From positions 257,166 through 321,165 of the forward strand of contig JAHPZJ010000013.1 in NCBI GenBank assembly GCA_019058245.1: a stretch of 64,000 nucleotides of DNA, given 5' to 3'. Positions 9,138 to 18,286 of the stretch are shown here, one piece after another (within the stretch, counting starts at the first letter, position 1; the number at the start of each line of letters is the position of its first letter). The stretch comes from Promethearchaeota archaeon. GTDB lineage: Archaea > Asgardarchaeota > Lokiarchaeia > Sigyniarchaeales > SOKP01. The notes under the pieces were generated by a model. That model did not search any database and was not told where the DNA came from. It saw only the letters and a program-made list of their open reading frames with translations. The translations under genes and the position numbers were made by a program.

Positions 9138-10082
9138 CTATAATCTCTTACTCAAGATATCAATCATATCTTTAGTCATAGATTCAAGATTATAACTAGG
9201 GTTCCAACCCCATTCTTCCCGAGCAAGTGAATCATCAATTGATTTTGGCCAAGAATCAGCAATTTCTTGTCGAAAATCAGGTTTATATTCTATTTGAAAT
9301 TCAGGAATGTGATTTTTTATTTCTGTGGCTATCTCTTCAGCAGAGAAACTCATCCCAGTTACATTATATACTCTACGTTTTAATTTAGAGTTATCTGTTT
9401 CTAATAAATCTGTCATACATTTAAGGCAATCAGGCATGTACATCATAGGTAAAATTGTATCTTTCTTAAGAAAGCAATTATATTCCTTTTTTTTGATTGC
9501 TTCATAGAAAATCTCAACAGCATAGTCAGTTGTACCACCTCCAGGTAGTGTCTCACTACTTATTATTCCTGGAAGTCTTATCGAACGAACATCTAATTCA
9601 AATTTTTTATAATAATATTCTGCTAATAATTCTCCCGCAACTTTGGTGATACCATACATTGTTGTAGGTTGTAATATCGTCGTATTAGGTGTATTATCTC
9701 TAGGAGTAGTAGGCCCAAAAACTGCAATTGAGCTTGGCCAAATTATATTTTTTATATTATATTTTCTACTCATTTCAAGAACATTGATTAATCCATTCAT
9801 ATTTATGTTCCAAGCAGTTTGAGGCATCTTTTCTCCTGTTGCTGAGAGAATCGAAGCCAGATGATATACTGTATCAACTTCATATTCATTGAAAAGTTTT
9901 GAAATTATATTATTGTCTAAAGCATCCAAATAAACCACTGGACCGGATTTTTTTATCGAATCTTGAAGTAGTGTTTTTCTATAAGTAGCAATCACATTAT
10001 CATTACCATATTTATTTCTTAAGAATGGTACTAATTCACTTCCTATTTGACCTGCAGCACCTATTACAATAATTTTTCGCAT
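9138..10082 (-). CDS. tdh: L-threonine 3-dehydrogenase (short-chain dehydrogenase type)
   Basis: Oxidises L-threonine to 2-amino-3-oxobutanoate with NAD+. The 314 residues form an extended short-chain dehydrogenase: Rossmann motif GAAGQIG near the N terminus, catalytic YGITK (Tyr-x-x-x-Lys), and the stretch LPGIISSETLPGGGTTDYAV plus MMYMPDCL, which is characteristic of the SDR-type threonine dehydrogenases rather than of sugar epimerases. The gene for the next enzyme of the pathway, 2-amino-3-ketobutyrate CoA ligase, lies divergently 180 bp away, which strongly supports the assignment. Product cleavage would give glycine and acetyl-CoA. Confidence 0.92.
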   Translation of the reverse strand: MRKIIVIGAAGQIGSELVPFLRNKYGNDNVIATYRKTLLQDSIKKSGPVVYLDALDNNIISKLFNEYEVDTVYHLASILSATGEKMPQTAWNINMNGLINVLEMSRKYNIKNIIWPSSIAVFGPTTPRDNTPNTTILQPTTMYGITKVAGELLAEYYYKKFELDVRSIRLPGIISSETLPGGGTTDYAVEIFYEAIKKKEYNCFLKKDTILPMMYMPDCLKCMTDLLETDNSKLKRRVYNVTGMSFSAEEIATEIKNHIPEFQIEYKPDFRQEIADSWPKSIDDSLAREEWGWNPSYNLESMTKDMIDILSKRL

Positions 10083-10253
10083 TTTTGTCAGACTTTAGAT
10101 TAAGTAATTAATAGTATAAAGCATAATTTTTTCCATAAAAAAAGTTTTATTTATAATCGTCCCGCATTATTCCCCTAAAAATAATAGAAGTAAAACTCAA
10201 ATACTATTTAAAATTCAAATAAAATAAAAATTTACCAAGAATTTTTAAAAAAT

Positions 10254-10260
10254 AAAGGTG
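10254..10260 (+). promoter_or_regulatory. Ribosome binding site that questions the kbl start
   Basis: AAAGGTG is the only good Shine-Dalgarno match before kbl. It is 2 bases from the first ATG (10263) but 8 bases from the in-frame ATG at 10269 and 11 from the one at 10272. The spacing favours 10269 as the true start; the difference is two residues. Confidence 0.5.
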
Positions 10261-10262
10261 TT

Positions 10263-11456
10263 ATGATAATGATGCGAGATCCTGTTGCGTTTCTCAAGGA
10301 AGAAATGACTGAATTAAGGAAAAATAATCTTGAATGGATTATTAGATATCTTGAACAAGGTTCCAAACCTCATTCTGTTGTAGATGGTAAAGAAGTCTTA
10401 ATGCTTAATACTAATAATTATCTTGGCTTAGCAACTCATCCAAAAATAATACAAGCAGCAATTGATGCTACAAAAAAATATGGTGCTGGGGCAGGAGCAG
10501 TTCCAGTTATTGCTGGTTCTTTCGATTTAACTGAACAATTTGAAGAAAAATTCGCAGAATTTAAAGAAGTTGAGGCTTCTATTCTCTGTCAGACTGGATT
10601 TGCCGTTAATTCAGGATTAATTCCCATGTTAGTTGGAAAACCAGATATAGTTGTATCAGATGAATTAAATCATGGTTCAATCATTGATGGAGTTAGATTA
10701 TCAGGAGCTAAAAGAATTATTTATAAACATTGTGATGTTGGAGATTTAGAAAAACAGTTAAGAGAAGCTGAAAAAGAAGGAGCTAGAAGAATTTGTATTA
10801 TAACAGATGGTGTTTTTAGTATGGATGGAGATATAGCACCATTAGATAATATTGCTAAAATAGCGAAAGAATTTGGAGCTATGATTTTCGTTGACGACTG
10901 CCATGGTGAGGGTGTACTTGGAGAAGGAAGAGGTATAGTCGCCCATTATAATCTACAGGGAAAAGTTCATGTGGAAGGTGGATCAATGAGTAAAGGGTTT
11001 GGAGTTTTCGGGGGGACTGTTGCAGGTTCAAAAGATTTAATTGAATTTTGTAAGAATAAGAGTCGAACTTATCTTCTTAGTACTGCACATCCACCAGGTA
11101 TTGTTGCTGCAAATAAAGCCTCTATTGAAGTAGTTGAGAGTGAACCTGAACATGTCAAAAGAGTCTGGGAACATACAAATTATTTTAAAAAAGAAGTTCA
11201 GAGTATGGGTTATAATACTGGTAATTCAGCAACGCCTATTATTCCTTTAATTATAGGTGATCCTGGAAAAGCTCAAGAATTAGCACGAGTTCTTTTTGAA
11301 GAAGAGAATATTTATGGTACACCTATTGTATTTCCTATGGTTGCTAAGGAATTATCAAGAATTAGAGTTCAGATGAATGCATTACTTACTAAAGATGATT
11401 TAACAATAGCTCTGAGTGCTATCGAAAAAGTAGGAAAAAAATTGAATATAATATAA
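10263..11456 (+). CDS. kbl: Glycine C-acetyltransferase (2-amino-3-ketobutyrate CoA ligase)
   Basis: PLP enzyme that cleaves 2-amino-3-oxobutanoate with CoA to glycine and acetyl-CoA. The 397 residues match the alpha-oxoamine synthase family: NTNNYLGLATHPKI near the N terminus, FVDDCHGEGVLGEGRG (PLP-contacting Asp and His), and GGSMSKGFGVFGG with the Schiff-base lysine. The divergent threonine dehydrogenase 180 bp upstream makes Kbl more likely than serine palmitoyltransferase or AONS, which share the fold. The first ATG is listed, but the ribosome site suggests the Met two codons later. Confidence 0.92.
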   Translation: MIMMRDPVAFLKEEMTELRKNNLEWIIRYLEQGSKPHSVVDGKEVLMLNTNNYLGLATHPKIIQAAIDATKKYGAGAGAVPVIAGSFDLTEQFEEKFAEFKEVEASILCQTGFAVNSGLIPMLVGKPDIVVSDELNHGSIIDGVRLSGAKRIIYKHCDVGDLEKQLREAEKEGARRICIITDGVFSMDGDIAPLDNIAKIAKEFGAMIFVDDCHGEGVLGEGRGIVAHYNLQGKVHVEGGSMSKGFGVFGGTVAGSKDLIEFCKNKSRTYLLSTAHPPGIVAANKASIEVVESEPEHVKRVWEHTNYFKKEVQSMGYNTGNSATPIIPLIIGDPGKAQELARVLFEEENIYGTPIVFPMVAKELSRIRVQMNALLTKDDLTIALSAIEKVGKKLNII

Positions 11457-11462
11457 ATTTAA

Positions 11463-11470
11463 TTTTTTTT
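11463..11470 (+). terminator. Possible T-run terminator after kbl
   Basis: Eight consecutive T bases, seven bases after the kbl stop, at a convergent gene junction. This is a plausible archaeal intrinsic terminator. Confidence 0.3.
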
Positions 11471-11513
11471 CATTATAATAATATCGCTAAATTTCACTTT
11501 AATCCATTCTCAA

Positions 11514-12098
11514 TTAAAGTGGTTTAGCTAATATTGCTTTCACTCGCAATGTTTTGAATTCACTTGTAGGTGCAGGCTTTATTAAACATACTGTATCCGC
11601 TCCTCTCCCTGTTCCTCCTACAACAATAATATCTCTATTAATGTCAGGAATTAAACCTGCATCAACAACGGTACTCGAGATTTCTATACAAACTTTAACG
11701 CCTTGACTAAATTGCCACCCTAACATCTTAGCTAGCATATCTACAAAAATCCATGCTTCTTTATTTAATCGTAAACCCCTTTCAATTCCACTCATAGCAT
11801 GGGTACCGATATGAAATTTTAGTCCTTTATTCTCCAATTCCTTTAATTTTTCTTCTGGAAACTCTTGTCGAGTATTTCCATTGACGAAATAATAACAATG
11901 AGTAATGATTACAACATTGTACTCATTTGGATTAAAAATTTGAGATGCCTTTTCAGCTACAGTTCCAGTGGTACTAGCGAGGACAATATCTTTTATATTA
12001 AATTGGTCAGCATATTTTTTGGCAATTTCTAATGCTTTATCAGTGTTATGGGCTCCGGCTTTTTCAAAATATGTAACTTCAAGATTTAAATCAGTCAT
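11514..12098 (-). CDS. Pyruvate-kinase C-terminal-domain-like protein
   Basis: Small soluble alpha/beta protein of 194 residues that resembles the stand-alone pyruvate kinase alpha/beta (PK_C) domain proteins of archaea. Seen: an ordered start NTDKALEIAKKYADQFNIKDIVLASTTGTVAEKASQIF, which matches the PK_C strand-loop-helix, a TTGT loop that would bind a phosphate or anion, and IIVVGGTGRGADTVCLIKPA near the end. It lacks the TIM barrel of pyruvate kinase, so it is not a pyruvate kinase. The biochemical role of this family is not known to me. It is convergent with kbl and upstream of nothing obvious. Confidence 0.72.
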   Translation of the reverse strand: MTDLNLEVTYFEKAGAHNTDKALEIAKKYADQFNIKDIVLASTTGTVAEKASQIFNPNEYNVVIITHCYYFVNGNTRQEFPEEKLKELENKGLKFHIGTHAMSGIERGLRLNKEAWIFVDMLAKMLGWQFSQGVKVCIEISSTVVDAGLIPDINRDIIVVGGTGRGADTVCLIKPAPTSEFKTLRVKAILAKPL

Positions 12099-12371
12099 AT
12101 TTTATCAAACCTATTATATTATTATTTAAACAATTATTTTACTATTAGAAAATAAAATGATTCCAATTAAATGAATATTATTGAGATTAAAGCTTTTCCA
12201 GAAATAATGTACTTTCTTATATATTCTCTTTTAATTAGGAAAAAGTGAAATATACTGGTTTGTAAATATTTTATATTTTCAATTTTTAAGGATTATCAAT
12301 AAAAAAGTATTGAGAGTTAGTTTTATCTTCTATAAAAATTAATTAAAAAAAAAAATAAGAAATAAAATAAT

Positions 12372-13892
12372 TTATTTTACTTTTGATTCTATGACTAATT
12401 TTTTATCTTTTTTCATTTCATCATTTAAAGAATCATCGATTCCCGCTATTCTTTTTACCATGTCTTTTCTAGCTTCAATATCATATTGAGTTGTAATTGC
12501 TATATTCTCCATAATTGGGCTTCCTCCTCCATGATAGCTTCCAAAAAGATGAATACCGCCTCTAGCCGAACAAATTTGATCACCAACATATCTCCAAAAT
12601 TGCGCTGCATTTTTAGGAGAAATTTGAGGATTTCTAACCGTATATTTATAGAGTAATTCTTTTAATTCAGGATTGGCAAAATCTCTTTCATATGGAAAAG
12701 TCGCAGGAACACCACCTGAAATATCACAGATAATTTCAGCTTCACGAAATACAGCTTCTCCTGAAAGACATCTTCCAACGTTGCAGTAAATTGAATTAGG
12801 AATATAACTTCCTGGTCCGTATGGAACAAAACCTACACCAGGCATATATACTTCAGGTCTACCTAAATCTGAAGCTGTATATCCTGCCGCATAGCCAAGT
12901 TCGGTTACCAAAATTACTTCAGCTAATGCGCTTCTTACATGATTGGCTCGATGGATATTATTATATTCTGCAGCTAAAGCTGTTGTTCCACAAACTAAAT
13001 CTCCAATAGCGGGTTTACAACCAGAATAACTATGTCTATGAAATAAGGCAAATAATAAAGCAAGAACACCCGCATGCTGATTTTCCCCACAAAGAAAAAC
13101 TCTTTCCCATGGAACAAATACATCATCAAAAATTATATATGAATCTGTAGCTCCAGGTGTAAAACCACGTTTGAATATTTCTCTTTCTCTAAGATTATGA
13201 ACAGTGACTACTTGTTTTACGCCCTCATAATCAGCAGGTACAGCAAATGCTACAGCATAATCTTTATCTTCAGGTCTTAATGCTCTTGTAGGAACAGTAA
13301 GAATTTCATCAGATACAGAAGCTTCAGAAATATGAAGTTTGCATCCGCGAACTATTATTCCATCTTGTTTCTTTTCCACAACACGAACATACATATCCGG
13401 ATCTTCTTGATCTGCAGGACGTTTTATTCGGTTCCCTTTAACATCAGTCTGAGCACAAGCTGCAACAAGATCTTCATTTTGAAATCGAGTTAACCATTTT
13501 TTATAGTTTTCATGATAATTAGTTTTACCATCATTAGATTTATCTGCTTCATAACTTACAGCATATATAGCATTAGCAGCATCACATCCCATACAACGTT
13601 GAATACAACCTCCAACTAATCGACAAAGTGTTCTTACCATATCTTGTTTTTTATGGAGATCTTCTGTACTATGAGCTATATGTGTAAATCGGTTAATAGT
13701 ATTACCTGTTAGATGAGATTTTGCAAGCATTAAATCCGCGTATTTTGGATCTTCAGCCGCATCGAATGTTGTTCCCATCACATCAAGAGTAGCCAATTGG
13801 ACTTCATCTAAACGGTCAATTATTTTACCATTATAGTAGAGATTAGGTTTCATTTTACTGAGATCTTTCATCCATTGTTCTTTCGTTCTCAT
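12372..13892 (-). CDS. 4-hydroxybutyryl-CoA dehydratase / vinylacetyl-CoA isomerase-like
   Basis: Flavin and [4Fe-4S] enzyme of the 4-hydroxyphenylacetate 3-monooxygenase (HpaB) superfamily, 506 residues. The cluster ligands known for 4-hydroxybutyryl-CoA dehydratase have the right spacing: Cys96 and Cys100 in CIQRC, then His285 and Cys292 in the segment HRHSYSGC (Clostridium enzyme: Cys99, Cys103, His292, Cys299). HpaB monooxygenases lack these, so dehydration of 4-hydroxybutyryl-CoA to crotonyl-CoA, or isomerisation of vinylacetyl-CoA, is the better call. A GAGGT ribosome site 7 bases before the ATG fixes the start. No other gene of aminobutyrate or hydroxybutyrate metabolism is next to it. 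Confidence 0.86.
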   Translation of the reverse strand: MRTKEQWMKDLSKMKPNLYYNGKIIDRLDEVQLATLDVMGTTFDAAEDPKYADLMLAKSHLTGNTINRFTHIAHSTEDLHKKQDMVRTLCRLVGGCIQRCMGCDAANAIYAVSYEADKSNDGKTNYHENYKKWLTRFQNEDLVAACAQTDVKGNRIKRPADQEDPDMYVRVVEKKQDGIIVRGCKLHISEASVSDEILTVPTRALRPEDKDYAVAFAVPADYEGVKQVVTVHNLREREIFKRGFTPGATDSYIIFDDVFVPWERVFLCGENQHAGVLALLFALFHRHSYSGCKPAIGDLVCGTTALAAEYNNIHRANHVRSALAEVILVTELGYAAGYTASDLGRPEVYMPGVGFVPYGPGSYIPNSIYCNVGRCLSGEAVFREAEIICDISGGVPATFPYERDFANPELKELLYKYTVRNPQISPKNAAQFWRYVGDQICSARGGIHLFGSYHGGGSPIMENIAITTQYDIEARKDMVKRIAGIDDSLNDEMKKDKKLVIESKVK

Positions 13893-14213
13893 TTAAAATA
13901 CCTCGTATTAAATTTAATATTATTTTATATTTTCAACTACTTTAAAAATATTAATTGTATTAGTGAACTCTTTTTTTAGATGAGTTCACTTTACATTTAA
14001 ATGAAATAAGATTTTATAACTTATATTGCTTTTCCAAATGAAAAATAATCAAGATTCCTAAATACTAATAAATTCTATAATTTTACCATTAAGGATGAAT
14101 TTTAATTGGAGAAAAAATAATTTTTATAAATATTAAAATAGATATAAATACATCAAAATTTACTATATTAGATTAAATAAAATTACAGATTAGTATAGAG
14201 ATGTGGCACTTTT
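13893..14213. other. Divergent intergenic region with a 9-bp inverted repeat
   Basis: No gene seen. It separates the divergent dehydratase and symporter genes and so must hold both promoters. At 13962-13970 AGTGAACTC is followed, after 11 bases, by the exact reverse complement GAGTTCACT at 13982-13990. This could be an operator or a hairpin. A TATA-like TTTTTATAAATATT lies near 14120-14135. A palindrome of this size can occur by chance in a window this long. Confidence 0.35.
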
Positions 14214-15665
14214 ATGAGTGAAAGAGAAATACCATTAAAAGAAAAAATATTATTTGGTCTCAGTGCTTTCCCAGATCAGCTCACTTATCAAGCATTTACG
14301 ATTTATGTATTTACCTATTATTTTGCAGTTGTTCATCTATCCATGCCTGAAATGTGGATAGGATTTACCCTTTGGGGCATTTGGAATATGATTAATGATC
14401 CTCTTTTGGGTGCATTAAGTGAGAAAACCAAACAGAAAGGTAAATTAGGAAAACGTAAGTTTTATTTGATAATTTCATTTATCCCGCTCGCATTGATTAT
14501 GATTTTTCTTTTTGTGATAGCAGCACGAAATCCACTAAGTAGTTCAAAATTTACTTTTCACTTCTGGTATTTCATGTTCATAATTTTTACATTCGAATTC
14601 TTTTATACAATGTTTTCAGTAAATACTAATGCTGTTTTTCCAGAAATGTTTCCTACAGAGAATCAGAGAGGAGCCGTAAACCAATTTATAAAAGCATTTA
14701 CAATGATTGCTGTAATACTTGCTTCAGTCATTCCCACTTTTATTGTATCTCCAAATTTAGTCCCAAAAATTGATCCGAACGTTGATCCCACTGGTTATTC
14801 CGCAGAAGTTGCTAGTATTCAATCAGGATTTATTATTTCTGGTATTGTATATGCTGTAATAATATTGATCACAGCAATACTATTTATTTTCTTAGGTGTG
14901 AAAGAAAAAGAAGAACAAATTAGTGATTTTGAAAAAAGACCAGGATTTATTGATTCATTGAAAATAACATTTTCAAATCGAACATTTATAAAATTTACAC
15001 TTGGAAATATGCTTATCTGGTATTGTTTTAATCTGTTGTTATCAGTATTTCCACTGTATGCCGTTTATGTATTGGGAAGAACTGAAGATGCTTTCTTAAT
15101 TGGAGTTACTTTAATGCTAGCATTATTATCTGCTGCAGCGCTTATGCCAGTTCAAATGCGGATTAGAAAAAAATTTGGTACTCGTAAAGGATTGATGATT
15201 GGCTTAGGAATTTGGATAGTAACATTATTTCCTTTAACTCTTTTATCAAATAATGAAATAAGTAGAACGTTATCATTTCTTGTTTTTATATCAATAGGAT
15301 TTGGATTATCCGCTGCATTATTTTTCGTTGATTTAATTCATGGTGATGTAATTGACCAAGACGCTCTTAAGTTTGGGGTAAGAAGAGCCTCGAGTTATTA
15401 TGGTGTAAATGCTTTTATACATAGATTTTCGATGATACTTGGAATAACAACTATTTATATCGTATTCTCTGGAACAGGGTGGAGTTCATATGAACCTGTT
15501 GTTAATAACCCAGTCTTACTAGATCTTGGTATAAAATCATTGATGTTTCTCTTTCCTTCAATAGCACTTATCGGTTCAATTCTCTTCTTTAAATTTTATG
15601 ATTTACATGGTGAAAAGCTCGAAAAAATGAGACAGGAATTGGAGAAACATCCAGACTTAAAATAA
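14214..15665 (+). CDS. GPH-family (MelB-like) cation symporter
   Basis: Twelve-helix membrane carrier of 483 residues belonging to the glycoside-pentoside-hexuronide:cation symporter family within the MFS. Seen: KEKILFGLSAFPDQLTYQ at the N terminus, WNMINDPLLGALSEKTK (the conserved NDP...G loop after helix 2) and GKRKFYL, all typical of this family. FSVNTNAVFPEMFPTENQRGAVNQ corresponds to the family's central cytoplasmic loop. It would import a sugar or another organic solute with Na+ or H+. Substrate is unknown. Its stop is 9 bp from that of the convergent QueG-like gene. Confidence 0.86.
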   Translation: MSEREIPLKEKILFGLSAFPDQLTYQAFTIYVFTYYFAVVHLSMPEMWIGFTLWGIWNMINDPLLGALSEKTKQKGKLGKRKFYLIISFIPLALIMIFLFVIAARNPLSSSKFTFHFWYFMFIIFTFEFFYTMFSVNTNAVFPEMFPTENQRGAVNQFIKAFTMIAVILASVIPTFIVSPNLVPKIDPNVDPTGYSAEVASIQSGFIISGIVYAVIILITAILFIFLGVKEKEEQISDFEKRPGFIDSLKITFSNRTFIKFTLGNMLIWYCFNLLLSVFPLYAVYVLGRTEDAFLIGVTLMLALLSAAALMPVQMRIRKKFGTRKGLMIGLGIWIVTLFPLTLLSNNEISRTLSFLVFISIGFGLSAALFFVDLIHGDVIDQDALKFGVRRASSYYGVNAFIHRFSMILGITTIYIVFSGTGWSSYEPVVNNPVLLDLGIKSLMFLFPSIALIGSILFFKFYDLHGEKLEKMRQELEKHPDLK

Positions 15666-15674
15666 GTATTAGAA

Positions 15675-16454
15675 TTATTTAGTTATTTTCTTAACAGGGT
15701 TCGTATGAGAACAAGGAAGTCCACAAGCACATTTCCCACACACATCTGCTATACCTAAATGAGAATAAATTTGGCTATTTTCTAAGCAAATATTATAACA
15801 TTTATGTCGTTCAAATGATTTAAGAGTTAAAATATCATAAAAGCAATTTTCAATACACTTAGTACATGATTTATTATGAAAATATAAGCAATATTCTTGT
15901 TCTAGGCGTTTTGTTGGCTCAATTTGTGCGGATGTTATTAAGCTGCCTAATCTACCACAACATCCTTTTTCAGTTATTAACATTTTATGCAAACCAAATT
16001 TACCTAAACCAGCGATATAGGCTATATGCTTTTGGGACCAAGAAGAAATCAACTTTTTTTCATCGAAATTAAGTTCATCTGGAATTTTTACAGAATCAAT
16101 AGCTTCTTTCTTCAATTCTCTTCTTAGAAAAGTATTCAATTTTAGCATCAGTTTATTAGTTTCAACATAAGCAATTGCCCATTCTTTGGATGCTATTTTT
16201 CCTTTAGTATTGCTCAAAATAATTTTCTTATTAAATGGTATAAAATATGAAATAACAGTTTTAGCTTTATTTAATAGTTCAGTTGGTAATTTATGGCTTT
16301 TGTCTATTTTTTCTTTTAATTTAAAGAATAATGGATCTGTTGCATCTGCAAAACCTACTATTGGTTCTTCCCAATCAGTTCTACAATTTGAGAAATTCTT
16401 GTAGTCTTCAATATAATTTATGATCAAATTTTTTATATACAATTGTATATTCAT
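15675..16454 (-). CDS. QueG-like iron-sulfur protein
   Basis: 259-residue protein related to epoxyqueuosine reductase (QueG) and similar corrinoid/Fe-S reductases. The middle AYIAGLGKFGLHKMLITEKGCCGRLGSLITS matches the QueG segment before the clusters. Two cysteine groups follow: CTKCIENC with nearby Cys, and CGKCACGLPC near the C terminus, enough for two [4Fe-4S] clusters. QueG makes queuosine in bacterial tRNA, but archaea use archaeosine, so this is more likely a paralogue with another reductive or electron-transfer job. It lacks the C-terminal HEAT extension of bacterial QueG. Confidence 0.75.
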   Translation of the reverse strand: MNIQLYIKNLIINYIEDYKNFSNCRTDWEEPIVGFADATDPLFFKLKEKIDKSHKLPTELLNKAKTVISYFIPFNKKIILSNTKGKIASKEWAIAYVETNKLMLKLNTFLRRELKKEAIDSVKIPDELNFDEKKLISSWSQKHIAYIAGLGKFGLHKMLITEKGCCGRLGSLITSAQIEPTKRLEQEYCLYFHNKSCTKCIENCFYDILTLKSFERHKCYNICLENSQIYSHLGIADVCGKCACGLPCSHTNPVKKITK

Positions 16455-16567
16455 AGTTTTAATTTTTCAATTTTTAAGATTGATTTGAAATAACTATTGA
16501 TGATAAAGAAAAAATTATAAAGTTTTTAAATTTAAAAGATAATATCAACTTAAAAAAATAAAATCAT

Positions 16568-16572
16568 AGGAG
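16568..16572 (+). promoter_or_regulatory. Ribosome binding site supporting a TTG start
   Basis: AGGAG lies 10 bases before TTG at 16583. The overlapping ATG at 16591 is in another frame, so this site decides for the TTG start of the RAM-domain gene. Confidence 0.5.
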
Positions 16573-16582
16573 TTAAGGAAGT

Positions 16583-16816
16583 TTGACCATATGTTTTGTT
16601 CTAATGAATATTCAAGCGGGATTTGTAGAATCTGTTTATGAAAGTTTGGAAAAAATAGAGGAAGTTATAGAAACCTATACTGTGACCGGAGGAATCGATA
16701 TTATAATTAAAGTAGAAGGTCCTGATGTTGAAACAATAGCAAAAACAATATTAGCAAAGATTCATAGTATAGAGGGAGTTTCGAAGACAACGACTCATAT
16801 TGTTGTTCCATTATAG
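16583..16816 (+). CDS. Stand-alone Lrp/AsnC ligand-binding (RAM) domain
   Basis: 77-residue protein consisting only of the effector-binding half of Lrp/AsnC regulators, without the DNA-binding helix-turn-helix. Seen: the first strand CFVLMNIQAG, YTVTGGIDIIIKVEG in the middle with the G-x-D loop that binds amino acids in this family, and the closing IHSIEGVSKTTTHIVV. Such RAM proteins form ring-shaped oligomers and sense amino acids. A partner regulator is not visible nearby. The start is TTG, supported by an AGGAG site. Confidence 0.85.
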   Translation: MTICFVLMNIQAGFVESVYESLEKIEEVIETYTVTGGIDIIIKVEGPDVETIAKTILAKIHSIEGVSKTTTHIVVPL

Positions 16817-16828
16817 TATAACAAATAA

Positions 16829-16837
16829 TTTTTTTTT
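16829..16837 (+). terminator. Possible T-run terminator
   Basis: Nine consecutive T bases shortly after the RAM-domain gene, before a 240 bp gap. Plausible archaeal terminator. Confidence 0.35.
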
Positions 16838-17023
16838 AATCTGTATATTTCTATTATGTAAGATATTACAAACTATGCTTAAGCTTATTATACCAAATAT
16901 TTTGGTACTTATTAATAATAAATCGAAGATGTTCAACATAAAAAACCTTTTTTAAAATATATTAAATTATTAAAAGAGAATTAAAGAATAATATTTATAT
17001 TCGAAAAAGTTTGATATTTTAAA

Positions 17024-17031
17024 TTATATAA
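17024..17031 (+). promoter_or_regulatory. TATA-box candidate of the Rab-like GTPase
   Basis: TTATATAA lies 28 bases before the ATG at 17060. With the usual 22-27 base distance from box to start site, the transcript would have a leader of fewer than 10 bases. Weak evidence, because the region is very AT-rich. Confidence 0.4.
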
Positions 17032-17059
17032 ACATTCTAAAAAAAGAAAAGAAAATCTA

Positions 17060-17611
17060 ATGAGTAATAGTAGAGAAAAATTTACATTTAAAGTTACAGT
17101 TATTGGTGATGGCGCAGTTGGGAAGACTTCTTTAATAAGAAAATTTACTAAAGGAAATTTCCAAGAACAATATATTCAAACTATCGGAGCTCAATTTTCT
17201 AAATTTATTGAAGAAATAGAGGGGGATAGATGCAAATTATTTTTCTGGGATATTGCAGGTCAAGATACGTTTCATTTTTTAAGACCTGCTTTTTACAAGG
17301 CAAGCGTAGCTGCGATAATTGTGTTTTCTCTTGAAGAGAATGATTTTGGAAAGGAAAGTTTTAATCATGTAACTAATTGGCAGAATGAAATAACCAAATT
17401 CTGTGGAGACATTCCCATTTTATTATTCGGAAATAAAGTTGATTTAGTTGATGAAGAAAAATTAGACGATAGCAGTATATTAAAATTAGTAGAAGAAAAA
17501 ACAATGTTAGGGTATTATCGAACTTCTGCGAAAACAGGTCAAGGAGTTCATAAAGCTTTTCAAAAAATAATAAATGATTTATATTCTAAATTTAAGACGG
17601 TATCTGTGTAA
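17060..17611 (+). CDS. Rab/Ras-like small GTPase
   Basis: Single-domain Ras-superfamily GTPase of 183 residues. All G motifs are present: P-loop GDGAVGKTS (residues 16-24), switch I Thr41, WDIAGQ (63-68) with the switch II Gln, NKVD (125-128) and TSAK. The WDIAGQ form is typical of Rab, Ran and Arf-like branches; the overall length fits Rab. No cysteine lies at the C terminus, so a eukaryote-type prenyl anchor is not possible; membrane attachment would need a partner. It has a short predicted leader. It stands alone but opens a cluster of GTPase genes on the opposite strand. Confidence 0.93.
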   Translation: MSNSREKFTFKVTVIGDGAVGKTSLIRKFTKGNFQEQYIQTIGAQFSKFIEEIEGDRCKLFFWDIAGQDTFHFLRPAFYKASVAAIIVFSLEENDFGKESFNHVTNWQNEITKFCGDIPILLFGNKVDLVDEEKLDDSSILKLVEEKTMLGYYRTSAKTGQGVHKAFQKIINDLYSKFKTVSV

Positions 17612-17692
17612 CCTGTGATTCTTGAGTATAAAATTTTTATATTATTATAAGAATATGGGAAATTCTGAGCTCAAAATTTTGAACAATAAAAT

Positions 17693-18268
17693 TTAGAAAA
17701 TCTTGTAAATTATATCATTTAAAGATCTTTTGGGAACATGAATTTCGCCTGTATCATCTTTCCAATAATCAAATGATTTTTCATATGGTTCTAAAACAGA
17801 ATTTTCATCTGGATATCCTATACTAATAACCTGCATTATTTCATAATACGCAGGGATTTCAAATAATTCTCTAATTTTTCCTCTATCTATTGCTGCCATC
17901 CAGCAAGATCCTAAACCAAAATTTACTGCTCCGAGAAGAATATTTTCAACAGAAGCACCAACATCAAAGTTATAAAAGGTTTTCTTAATTTTTGTATTAT
18001 TCAATACTATAAAATAAGCAGTAGGTTCCCTCCCCTTTTCAGGAGTCCTTTGGTCTTCTGGAAGTGAAGCTGCCCATCTCAATAAGGGAAACAACTTTTC
18101 CTTGAATTCAGGCTTCTGGACAATAACGAATTCAACACCTTGAACATTCCTCGCCATAGGAGCGACTCGAGCGTACTCGATTAATTTTCTTAAAATGTCT
18201 ATTGATATTGGTGTTTGTTTAAATCTTCTTATTGTCCTTCTTTTAAAAATCACTTCTTCAAAATCCAT
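17693..18268 (-). CDS. Nitroreductase-family FMN oxidoreductase
   Basis: 191-residue member of the nitroreductase/FMN family. Seen: the N-terminal FMN-binding KRRTIRRFKQTPIS, VAPMARNVQGVEFVIV, and the later GAVNFGLGSCWMAAIDRGKIREL followed by VISIGYPDE, all standard landmarks. Natural substrates of such enzymes range from quinones and nitro compounds to flavins, so the role is open. It ends the minus-strand run: the start is 18 bp downstream of the 347-residue GTPase gene, so the two are probably co-transcribed. The functional link is unknown. Confidence 0.86.
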   Translation of the reverse strand: MDFEEVIFKRRTIRRFKQTPISIDILRKLIEYARVAPMARNVQGVEFVIVQKPEFKEKLFPLLRWAASLPEDQRTPEKGREPTAYFIVLNNTKIKKTFYNFDVGASVENILLGAVNFGLGSCWMAAIDRGKIRELFEIPAYYEIMQVISIGYPDENSVLEPYEKSFDYWKDDTGEIHVPKRSLNDIIYKIF

Positions 18269-18286
18269 TATTATTACAGTTAATTA

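Noticed and set aside
15675..16454. True epoxyqueuosine reductase QueG
   Set aside because: The iron-sulfur parts match, but queuosine synthesis is bacterial and the usual C-terminal part is missing, so only the family is claimed.
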